DNA of 64,000 nucleotides. Source: Njordibacter sp028825405 (GTDB taxonomy: Bacteria; Pseudomonadota; Gammaproteobacteria; Pseudomonadales; Balneatricaceae). This document shows positions 9,805 through 17,286 of the stretch, piece by piece (position 1 is the first letter of the stretch; each line of letters opens with the position of its first letter). The position numbers and the translations under genes are program-made. The notes beneath the pieces were generated by a model. That model was not told the DNA's origin, ran no database searches, and was given only the letters and a program-made list of their open reading frames with translations. The stretch lies in assembly GCF_047730065.1 (NCBI RefSeq), contig NZ_CP159829.1, positions 2,604,001 through 2,668,000 on the forward strand, given 5' to 3'.

Positions 9805-11289
9805 TTAAACAAACCAAGGGGCGCGGGCCGTCATAATTAATTCTGCAGCTTTCTCGTCACTCAAACCTTCAATATCTGAGATCTCATCAACAGCTTGCTC
9901 GGCCAAATCTTCCATGGTAATGATGCCACGACTTGCCAATACAAATGCAAGGTGAGTATCCATACCTTCCATGTCTAGCAAATCTTGAGCAGGCTCAGAG
10001 TTGTCTAACTGTTCTTCTGCTGCGAGCGCTTGGTTAAGTAACTTATCTTTTGCACGCGTACGGAGCTCTTCAACAATGTCTTCGTCTAATCCATCAATCG
10101 CCAACATTTCGTCTAGGGGTACGTAGGCAATTTCTTCGAGGCTAGCAAAGCCTTCCTCTACCAACATTTCAGCAAAGTCTTCATCAATGTCTAACGCATC
10201 AACAAAAGTCTGAACCACACCACCCACTTCATCTTGTTGCTTGGCAGCAGCATCTTCTTCAGACATCACATTAATGGTCCAGCCTGTCAACTCCGAGGCT
10301 AGACGCACATTTTGCCCATTGCGACCAATGGCCATAGCTAAGTTTTCGTCACTTACAGCAACGTCCATCGCATGGCGATCTTCATCAACAACAATAGAAC
10401 TCACTTCTGCAGGCGCCATGGCGTTAATGACTAACTGAGCCGGATTATCATCCCACAGGACAATATCTACGCGCTCATTGTTTAACTCACCTGTCACCGC
10501 TTGCACACGTGAACCACGCATACCAACACAAGCACCAATTGGATCTATGCGGCCATCGTTAGTCTTCACTGCAATTTTAGCACGGGATCCCGGATCACGC
10601 GCAGCTGCTCGAACTTCAATCACCTCTTCAGAAATCTCTGGCACTTCAATTTTAAACAGCTCAATTAACATTTGTGGGTCTGTGCGGCTTAAGAACAGCT
10701 GCGGACCTCTACTCTCCGTTCGTACTTCAGACAACAAAGCCCTCACACGATCACCCATACGGAATGTTTCTCGACCAATCAATTGGTCTCTTGCCATGAG
10801 GGCTTCGGCATTATTTCCCAGATCCACAATCACGTTGTCGCGTGTGACTTTCTTAACGCTACCACTAATAATTTGGCCAATACGGCCACGGTACAATTCC
10901 ACAACCTTGGCCCGCTCTGCCTCACGAACCTTTTGCACGATCACTTGCTTAGCAGTTTGCGCTGCAATACGGCCAAACACTTCAGTGGGCAATTCTTCTT
11001 GCACAAGGTCACCCAGCACAAGGCTAGGGTTAGTCACTTGAGCGTCTTCAAGAATTAATTCAGCTTCTGGGTTGGTGTATACCTCATCGGTAACTACTGT
11101 CCAACAACGCGTGGTAGTTGCTTCCCCAGTTTTGCGGTCGATGGCGACTCTAATATCGCTTTCGTCGTTAATATGCTTGCGTGTTGCAGTGGCCAAAGCT
11201 AACTCTATCGCTTCAAAGATAACGTCTTTTGGCACGTCCTTTTCATTTGAAACAGCTTCTGCTACTAACAGAATTTCCTTATTATTCAT
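9805..11289 (-). CDS. nusA: Transcription termination/antitermination factor NusA
   Basis: Binds RNA polymerase, promotes pausing and takes part in termination and rRNA antitermination. 494 residues (E. coli 495). Order: N-terminal polymerase-binding domain (1-125), S1 (about 135-200, GQIISGSVKKVTRDN), KH1 and KH2 (KTNDGRIDPIGACVGMRGSR and AIGRNGQNVRLA), then two C-terminal acidic repeats (about 360-420 and 440-490) as in E. coli NusA. 38 bp after rimP; GAGAGC precedes the ATG. Confidence 0.97.
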   Translation of the reverse strand: MNNKEILLVAEAVSNEKDVPKDVIFEAIELALATATRKHINDESDIRVAIDRKTGEATTTRCWTVVTDEVYTNPEAELILEDAQVTNPSLVLGDLVQEELPTEVFGRIAAQTAKQVIVQKVREAERAKVVELYRGRIGQIISGSVKKVTRDNVIVDLGNNAEALMARDQLIGRETFRMGDRVRALLSEVRTESRGPQLFLSRTDPQMLIELFKIEVPEISEEVIEVRAAARDPGSRAKIAVKTNDGRIDPIGACVGMRGSRVQAVTGELNNERVDIVLWDDNPAQLVINAMAPAEVSSIVVDEDRHAMDVAVSDENLAMAIGRNGQNVRLASELTGWTINVMSEEDAAAKQQDEVGGVVQTFVDALDIDEDFAEMLVEEGFASLEEIAYVPLDEMLAIDGLDEDIVEELRTRAKDKLLNQALAAEEQLDNSEPAQDLLDMEGMDTHLAFVLASRGIITMEDLAEQAVDEISDIEGLSDEKAAELIMTARAPWFV

Positions 11290-11327
11290 TTCAAGCTCTC
11301 ACTTAATTTGGGCTTATAAAACCGAGC

Positions 11328-11783
11328 TTAAAAGCGCGGTACAATATTGGCTTTTTCAATGCTGTCAAAAGGCAACAAATATTCTTCATCATCAACCTGC
11401 AAAACCACGTCATCACCTTCAATGCCGCTTAGCAAACCAGTAAAGCGACGACGGCCATCAAACGCCAGACGCAACTTCAAACTCAGCTTCTCACCAATAC
11501 TTGCTTGATACTGCAACAAACTAAACAAGGGGCGATCCAGCCCTGGTGATGACACTTCGAGGGTATACTCTCCCGTTATCGGATCTTCAACATCCATAAT
11601 GGCGGCAACTTGCCGACTCACATCTGCACACTGCTCCACACCGATACCCTTGGCATGATCTATGTATACGCGCAAAGTGGTGTGCCGTCCCTGAGAGATA
11701 TATTCAATACCCCAAAGTTCACACCCGCAAGCTGCCACTGCTGGCGCTACTAATGCTTCAATTTGTGCCGCTGCACCTGCCAT
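11328..11783 (-). CDS. rimP: Ribosome maturation factor RimP
   Basis: 30S assembly factor. 151 residues with the typical LVAPAVAACGCELWGIEY start, VCSRQVAA-like helix region, the EVSSPGLDRPL motif and a C-terminal SH3-like barrel. First protein gene of the nusA-infB operon and separated from tRNA-fMet (metY) by 158 bp that contain a terminator-like stem, as in E. coli where metY precedes rimP. Confidence 0.95.
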   Translation of the reverse strand: MAGAAAQIEALVAPAVAACGCELWGIEYISQGRHTTLRVYIDHAKGIGVEQCADVSRQVAAIMDVEDPITGEYTLEVSSPGLDRPLFSLLQYQASIGEKLSLKLRLAFDGRRRFTGLLSGIEGDDVVLQVDDEEYLLPFDSIEKANIVPRF

Positions 11784-11801
11784 TTCAACATCCTAAAACG
11801 C

Positions 11802-11827
11802 AAAAAGCCCCTCAATTGGGGCTTTTT
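11802..11827 (-). terminator. Symmetric terminator between tRNA-fMet and rimP
   Basis: AAAAAGCCCC and GGGGCTTTTT form a perfect 10-bp stem around a six-base loop, so it can work on either strand. On the minus strand it lies after tRNA-fMet and 19 bp before rimP, and could attenuate read-through from metY into the rimP-nusA-infB operon. Confidence 0.75.
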
Positions 11828-11941
11828 GTTGACTATATGTATCCAGTCTCATCATTGCTTTAACCACACAAGTACGAACCCCTGAATTAATTCTTGATGG
11901 CTTCCGCCAAAGGTCAATGTAATAAAACATCCACCTAAAAT

Positions 11942-12018
<77 letters not shown>

Positions 12019-12107
12019 TCAAAGAGCGCACATAATAGCCATATAATCCTTACACGTCAAACACTTATTGCAACTAAATGGCAAAAGGCCAATTTTAATC
12101 TTGGGCC

Positions 12108-12551
12108 TTACCAACTGCCTGTATTAGGCATTGATAACCATGGCTCCATGGGCGCCAAATGCTCACCCTCTTGCAATAATTCAATCGACACATTGTCTGG
12201 GGATTTTACAAAAGCCATGTGCCCATCTCGGGGAGGTCTATTGATCACCACACCAGCATCCATCAAAGTTTGGCAAAGTCCATAAATATCATCCACTCGA
12301 TAAGCCACATGCCCCCAGCTTCTGCCGGTGGTCAAGGTTTCATCATCATCCCAGTTATGGGTGAGTTCCAAGAGCGGAGCCTTAGTATCTTTAGCACCCA
12401 GTGCATCGAATGGGGCCGCTAAAAATACTAAGGTGAAGCGCCCTGACTCATAGTCGGTTCGTTTAACTTCAACCAGGCCCAGTTGATTACACCAAAAATC
12501 TAGAGAGGCCTTTAAATCCGATACTCTGATCATGGTATGTAGATAACGCAT
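12108..12551 (-). CDS. gloA: Lactoylglutathione lyase-like VOC protein (glyoxalase I)
   Basis: Glyoxalase I isomerises the methylglyoxal-glutathione hemithioacetal to S-lactoylglutathione. 147 residues (E. coli GloA 135). The N-terminus MRYLHTMIRVSDL and the four metal-ligand positions known in GloA are visible: His5, Glu in LLELTHNW (about 62), His in GHVAY (about 81) and Glu in VSIELL (about 124). The C-terminal tail is a little longer than usual. It shares the strand with, but is probably not co-transcribed with, the two small genes upstream. Confidence 0.85.
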   Translation of the reverse strand: MRYLHTMIRVSDLKASLDFWCNQLGLVEVKRTDYESGRFTLVFLAAPFDALGAKDTKAPLLELTHNWDDDETLTTGRSWGHVAYRVDDIYGLCQTLMDAGVVINRPPRDGHMAFVKSPDNVSIELLQEGEHLAPMEPWLSMPNTGSW

Positions 12552-12615
12552 AGTGAATTCCTTAATAACAAAAATTTAACTTATTAAAAGCCATACATCG
12601 ATTAATATGAACAAA

Positions 12616-12951
12616 TTAAGCTTGGGTTTTGACAGCTGTTACGCCGGTTTCAGTTTGCCACAGCAGCCCATCTTTCTTCAGGCTAACGTGCAAGGTTGCA
12701 TCTTTGGTTCCATTCTCATAATCAGCAAACATATGCTGCACTATGATGTCATCACTTTCGAAGATGCAACGGCGATTGCGAATGGTAGAAAAACCCATAA
12801 TCGCACTCATCTGCTCAGCAGAAGTGTCGCCTTTTTTGCTCACTCTTCCCGTTGAATGCCAAGTCATCTGAAAATCTTCATGATGCAGATCTAAGTAGGC
12901 CTGACCGTCCCTATTGGCCCAAGCAGCGGTCATTTTATCGTATAAACTCAT
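12616..12951 (-). CDS. Small NTF2/SnoaL-like protein
   Basis: 111 residues. The pattern MTAAWANRDGQAYLDLHHEDFQMTWHSTG followed by a predicted cone-shaped beta sheet is that of SnoaL-like members of the NTF2 superfamily, which include hydrolases, isomerases and proteins with no known activity (motif quoted only to show the fold: the informative part is WANRDGQAYLDLHHEDF). No catalytic residues can be assigned. Good start ATG at 12951 with GGAGAG upstream. Function unknown. Confidence 0.6.
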   Translation of the reverse strand: MSLYDKMTAAWANRDGQAYLDLHHEDFQMTWHSTGRVSKKGDTSAEQMSAIMGFSTIRNRRCIFESDDIIVQHMFADYENGTKDATLHVSLKKDGLLWQTETGVTAVKTQA

Positions 12952-13025
12952 TATCTCTCCTCACACCCCAGTGTGCCTATTACCATTGAAACTATTTGAT
13001 CAAGAACTCTGTGTACCCTGCTTAT

Positions 13026-13445
13026 TTACGATTTCAAGGGCTCACTTTTTGGACCTGCGGTAACCCAGGCCTGCTCATCAATATCAGCCAGCCATGCAGC
13101 AGTGGAACTACCAAAAATATGTTTCTTAGGCACAATTTGATGATGCTGTTCTAAAAAACCAGCGCGAATATTAAACATGGTTTTTTCTAGATCAGTAGCA
13201 TAAAGCTGAGTACCACAATCGCCACAAAAAGCTTGAATTCTTTTATTACCACTATCAGCCACTTTGACATATTCTTTGGCCTCACCTTTAATCTCTACAT
13301 TTTCTGCGCTCGCGACAGCCACAGCCCTAAAAGGAGCACCACTGAATATCTGGCAATCTTTGCAGTGGCAGGCCATCATCATATTTTCAGACACTTCAGC
13401 CTTTAAGGATATTTTTCCACAATAACATTGCCCGTTTACCTTCAT
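13026..13445 (-). CDS. GFA (glutathione-dependent formaldehyde-activating) family protein
   Basis: 139 residues. Two zinc clusters of the GFA/Mss4-like fold are intact: GQCYCGK near residue 5, ACHCKDCQ near 28-35, and CGDCGTQLY near 78. The name comes from a Paracoccus enzyme that joins formaldehyde to glutathione; most members, like this one, have no proven substrate. The start is taken at ATG 13445 (MKVNGQCYC), which matches the family; a 29-residue upstream extension is in frame but looks non-conserved. Confidence 0.8.
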   Translation of the reverse strand: MKVNGQCYCGKISLKAEVSENMMMACHCKDCQIFSGAPFRAVAVASAENVEIKGEAKEYVKVADSGNKRIQAFCGDCGTQLYATDLEKTMFNIRAGFLEQHHQIVPKKHIFGSSTAAWLADIDEQAWVTAGPKSEPLKS

Positions 13446-13600
13446 CTTTAAAACCCCATTTGACTGACTAGTTAGGCGCTCGATGCTGACACTTTCCCTA
13501 AGGGAGTGCAACTCTTTGGAAGCATATCCCAATCGATTCCCTCGATGCAGCTAAACCCCAAGCAACACTCAACAATACTCCAAAAAATAAACGCCCAGGC

Positions 13601-13684
13601 AAAAAAAAGCCCCATGGTTAGGGGCTTTTAGGACATCTACGATTGGTAATAGATGTAAATATAGTACCGGCGGCCGGAGTTGAA
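13601..13684. repeat. Left attachment repeat (attL) of the tRNA-Leu island
   Basis: 84 bp matching 29,921-30,004 at 76 positions. The innermost 21 bp (13,664-13,684) are identical and equal the T-loop to acceptor end of tRNA-Leu(GAG). The outer part contains a terminator-like stem (GCCCC/GGGGC followed by T) that in the uninterrupted chromosome would follow tRNA-Leu. Here the CCA triplet is CTA, so the copy is a remnant, not a gene end. Confidence 0.85.
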
Positions 13685-13737
13685 ATATACACTTATCCTA
13701 TTGTTTATATTGGATATTTAAAATAATACATCCATAT

Positions 13738-13757
13738 ATACCCCCATTAATACCCCC
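13738..13757 (+). repeat. Left paired arm-type repeats
   Basis: Two ATACCCCC octamers, 12 bp apart start to start, 53 bp inside the left core. The same pair with the same spacing and orientation occurs at the right end (29,849-29,868), which suggests integrase arm sites. The rest of 13,685-13,899 is AT-rich with no gene seen. Confidence 0.55.
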
Positions 13758-13899
13758 GCGCACTAAATAAATCTCTCTCAATAATCATGGGATTTACTAA
13801 ATACAGTCCGAATTAAGTTTCTTTTTACGGTGTCGGAATAAACCGTGAGGTTGGTATTCTTTTTATGGTGTCAGGTTTAAGTAGTTAGGACGTTAAAAC

Positions 13900-14316
13900 T
13901 TATCGCAGTTTGCTGATATAACATGTACGCCTTTTGATCCAATTCGCCCCCTTCATATGGCCTTCTTTGAGATAAGACTTAGTTGTAAAAACAGATATGT
14001 TGTCACCTAACAAACAAATGAATTCATCATAGTAGGGCCAACAGGCTGGTGAAGATGCTTCTCGTTTCCAATATTCTCCATCTAGCAGGAGTGGTGGCAT
14101 ACCTGCAGGGTTTTCCCAAACCGAGCGTGCTAAAATTTGATTTGGATCTTTAAAGTGTGTCCAATTTCCTCCAAAACCTTCTCCTGGTTGAATGATACAT
14201 ATCACTTTTGGCCTAATACGATTTGGCGTAAACAAAATTTGATAAGCAGCGGCACCATCTGCACATAACTTAAGTCTTCGATTTATAAAATTAAAACGGG
14301 AAAACTCAGTGTTCAA
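13900..14316 (-). CDS. Hypothetical protein
   Basis: 138 residues, TTG start at 14316, no strong ribosome site. Aromatic- and proline-rich, soluble, no signal peptide or membrane segment, no family recognised. Visible blocks are KVICIIQPGEGFGGNW and PPLLLDGEYWKREA. It lies at the left end of the island, read in the same direction as the DUF4214 genes upstream of it but 98 bp away. Composition is unlike the alanine-rich neighbours. It could be a decayed remnant of a longer gene. Confidence 0.4.
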   Translation of the reverse strand: MNTEFSRFNFINRRLKLCADGAAAYQILFTPNRIRPKVICIIQPGEGFGGNWTHFKDPNQILARSVWENPAGMPPLLLDGEYWKREASSPACWPYYDEFICLLGDNISVFTTKSYLKEGHMKGANWIKRRTCYISKLR

Positions 14317-14413
14317 AAAGCCAGCTTTCAGCGATCACGAACAATAACTATAGCCGTCCTTGAACAATTGAACGACCTAATTCATGCCCCCTGATCTAGC
14401 CTCACTAGCACTA

Positions 14414-17128
14414 CTAGATAAACAAGTCAGGTTCGGGACTATAGTCAAACTCAGTCACTGCTTCAAGACTGGCAGAAGATGCGGCAGCAGCAAAAAGAGC
14501 ATCAACAGCTAAAACATCAGCATGAAAAGTTACGTTAGTGGCAACAGCCTCTGCAAAAGAAGAAGCTGAAACTATTGAATCTACAGCAGCCACTGCAGCA
14601 AGCCAAGTTTTTGAGTTATAGAAGGCAGGTTCAGCTGCTATTGCTGCTGCTGCTGACCCTAAAGTCCCACCCTGCCAACCTTTTATAATTTGAACATATA
14701 TATAATTTTTATTAAATTGAGATACTGGCATATTTTGAATAGCTAATATATCTAACCCAGCTCTTGCAGCCACTGCCCAAGGGCCGTCACTGTCAGTAAA
14801 GTGTACTGCACCATCACCACTACCAAACACCCAAGACCCATCAACAACTTCAGCCTCAGCAGCTGTAATAGGCCCAGAATAACCAGAAGCTATTGCAACC
14901 TCAAGGTCCGCAGTACCATAAGCAAGAGCTGGATCAGTATCAGCAGCAGCCACTCGAGCAGCCCAAATAGCATTCTCAGCGTTTGCGGCAGCTACAGAAA
15001 CAGCTCTAGCTTCGGCGGCAGCTTTAACCAGAGCAACGTAACTATCGGCTGCTACAGAACCCTCGCGCAGATTCATAAGAAAAGAAGCGGCAGTCTTCTC
15101 AACTTGAGCCTGAAACATTTTCTGATCTCCGGCTTTCTGGTCGCCTGAGGTAGTAGAAGGACCAAGTCCCCAAGCATTAAATGTATATTCAACACCCTCG
15201 AAAGTCACAGTTTTTGAGGCAACGGGTACGCCAGAGCCTCCAGCCGCTTTATACGCCTCTGATTCAGCAGCACCCTTGTCCCTCGCTGCATTAACAATCC
15301 TCATTAGGCCAGCAGTTTTATTATAAGAATTAACTATTGGAGTAGGGTCAACCCATAGAAGGTCTTTTTCTGTGTACGCATTTTTCCATAGCGCAATATT
15401 CGCTTTGCGTTCATCTTCCACTTGTTTAGGTAATCGCTCTTCAGTCCAGTCGACCATAGCCATCGCTTTTGCCCAAGCAGAATCACGAGCATCCTTTATC
15501 TCCACATCAGAAGCTACCGCCCAAGCAGCATAGATATCATTTTTATCGGATTGTGAAATTAGACGTTTTTGAATGTTCACGACACTAGAACGACCTCTTG
15601 CAAGCGCACTCACTGCTTTTGCCCAAGGGCCATCACCATCAGTAAAGTGTACAAAACTGAGCCCTGAACCATCATCATGGCCATATTCCCTAGACCCATC
15701 TACAACTTCTGCCTCTGCTGCTGTAATAGGCCCAGAATAACCAGAAGCTATTAAAGCTTCAATATCACGAGAAACTGACCCATTGACAACATTAACAGCA
15801 GCTGAATACTTTTTTGCAGCCGCAGTGGCTGCGCTGGCTGCTACTACGGCTGTTTGAGCAGCTGTTATTGCAGCGCGGTCACCTCCGATTACAGCTGAGC
15901 TGTAAGCAGTAGTAGCATTAAACACAGCATTAGCAGTAGCAGCAGTTGCTGAGGCGACTGCCGCTTGAGCAACAGCGTTGCTAGCTGCTAATTCTGCAGC
16001 GGCTGCAGACGGGCCTGTTTCAGATACAGAATTAGCGGCAGCAGTAGTGGAATCAGAAACAGCTTTGGCAGCAGCAGCGGTAGCGATTTCAGCTGCAGCA
16101 AAGGCTGTCGAATTGTTAGTGTGTAAAGTGTACTTAATATCAAACGCAGCAACGGCCGAAGCTTGTTTTGATTTAGCCGCGGCTATAGAAGAAGGGTCAC
16201 CACTTTCTACAGCAGAACCATACGCAGTAGCTAAGGTAGCAGCACTGTTAGCAATAGTAGCGACTTCAGTAGCAGTTTTGCTAGCAGCAAGTTGAGCATT
16301 ATAAAACTCTCCAGCCCTAACAGCAGCTTTAGCCTTAACAGCAGCTTCAGCCTTAGCATTAACTTCAGTCGTTTTTGCAGCTGCTATTGCAGCGACGTCA
16401 CCAACAGCGATGGCCTCTTCAAGAACTTTGGCAGCTGTTGCAGCCACGGCAACAGCAGCTGCAGCGCCAGAGGCGGCCACAGTAGCCGCAGTGGATGACT
16501 TAGCAGCAGATGCAACGGCAGCAGCTTGTGCAACCTCAGCAGCGCCAAGCTCTGCTGTAGCGATGATATATAGGCGGTTGGCGGCAGCGGCAGCGGTTAA
16601 AGGGGCAGAGTTATCAACAGCAGCTTCTGCTGCAGCAGTACCCGTTGTTAGTGTAGCCGCTTCAGCAGTTACCTCAGACATCAGAGATTTAGCCGCGGTT
16701 AACACTTCGACATTATAAGCTTTTTCATTAGTCTCTTGCGCTGTAGTAAAGGTTGCAGCCACCTTACCTTTGTTAGCAACTGCAGTGGCATCATTTCCAC
16801 TTGCTCCATTCAGAATTTCAACCATTGCCATTTCTTTAGTGTAAACACCTGAAGCAATCGAATCGACCCAAAAAGTACTATCTGTTTCTGCATTATAGTT
16901 ACGACCAAATGCTTGCAGGTAAAGAGCCTCTACGTATTTATCAGTGTCTAATGCAACAATAGGAGCCGCTTCAGCACTTCCGCCAAAGCCAAGCGCAATC
17001 TCGGCAACATCCTTTGTGCCTTTGTCTAATTCATTTGCATAGTAAGCTAACCCACTTGCATCTGCAGGTCGGCCAAAATACGCAATATATAACTCTTGCA
17101 CTTGCCTTTCTGAAGTAACTGATGCCAT
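14414..17128 (-). CDS. Large alanine-rich DUF4214 protein, probable type I secretion substrate
   Basis: 904 residues. Residues 1-125 are DUF4214 units (RQVQELYIAYFGRPADASGL; YLQAFGRNYNAETDSTFW). Residues about 130-450 are helical, with Ala, Ser, Thr, Glu and Lys dominating. Two copies of a module of about 45 residues follow, near 456-501 and 743-787 (IASGYSGPITAAEAEVVDGS then VHFTD.DGPWA). The tail ends PEPDLFI, an Asp plus hydrophobic residues as in serralysin-type secretion signals. No Sec signal peptide. First 190 residues and last 45 are almost identical to the neighbouring 741-residue protein while the middle differs. AGGAAT lies 8 bp before ATG. Role unknown; a secreted surface or matrix protein is inferred. 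Confidence 0.75.
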   Translation of the reverse strand: MASVTSERQVQELYIAYFGRPADASGLAYYANELDKGTKDVAEIALGFGGSAEAAPIVALDTDKYVEALYLQAFGRNYNAETDSTFWVDSIASGVYTKEMAMVEILNGASGNDATAVANKGKVAATFTTAQETNEKAYNVEVLTAAKSLMSEVTAEAATLTTGTAAAEAAVDNSAPLTAAAAANRLYIIATAELGAAEVAQAAAVASAAKSSTAATVAASGAAAAVAVAATAAKVLEEAIAVGDVAAIAAAKTTEVNAKAEAAVKAKAAVRAGEFYNAQLAASKTATEVATIANSAATLATAYGSAVESGDPSSIAAAKSKQASAVAAFDIKYTLHTNNSTAFAAAEIATAAAAKAVSDSTTAAANSVSETGPSAAAAELAASNAVAQAAVASATAATANAVFNATTAYSSAVIGGDRAAITAAQTAVVAASAATAAAKKYSAAVNVVNGSVSRDIEALIASGYSGPITAAEAEVVDGSREYGHDDGSGLSFVHFTDGDGPWAKAVSALARGRSSVVNIQKRLISQSDKNDIYAAWAVASDVEIKDARDSAWAKAMAMVDWTEERLPKQVEDERKANIALWKNAYTEKDLLWVDPTPIVNSYNKTAGLMRIVNAARDKGAAESEAYKAAGGSGVPVASKTVTFEGVEYTFNAWGLGPSTTSGDQKAGDQKMFQAQVEKTAASFLMNLREGSVAADSYVALVKAAAEARAVSVAAANAENAIWAARVAAADTDPALAYGTADLEVAIASGYSGPITAAEAEVVDGSWVFGSGDGAVHFTDSDGPWAVAARAGLDILAIQNMPVSQFNKNYIYVQIIKGWQGGTLGSAAAAIAAEPAFYNSKTWLAAVAAVDSIVSASSFAEAVATNVTFHADVLAVDALFAAAASSASLEAVTEFDYSPEPDLFI

Positions 17129-17286
17129 GGTGGTATTCCTTGCACACTGTTTATGTTGAACACTGGGTACCGAACAAAATCAATGAATCAAAATAGATTT
17201 AACATTTATGATAGCTGATTCCTCAGACGCTTAGTTCCCTTGACCAGACCAACTATTTGACGCCTGATCTAGCCTGACTAGCACTA

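Noticed and set aside
16410..16718. Alanine-rich open frame on the plus strand
   Set aside because: It is the antisense of GCN-rich codons in the 904-residue gene; repeats of GCA/TGC leave several frames open. Same for 15,978-16,295.
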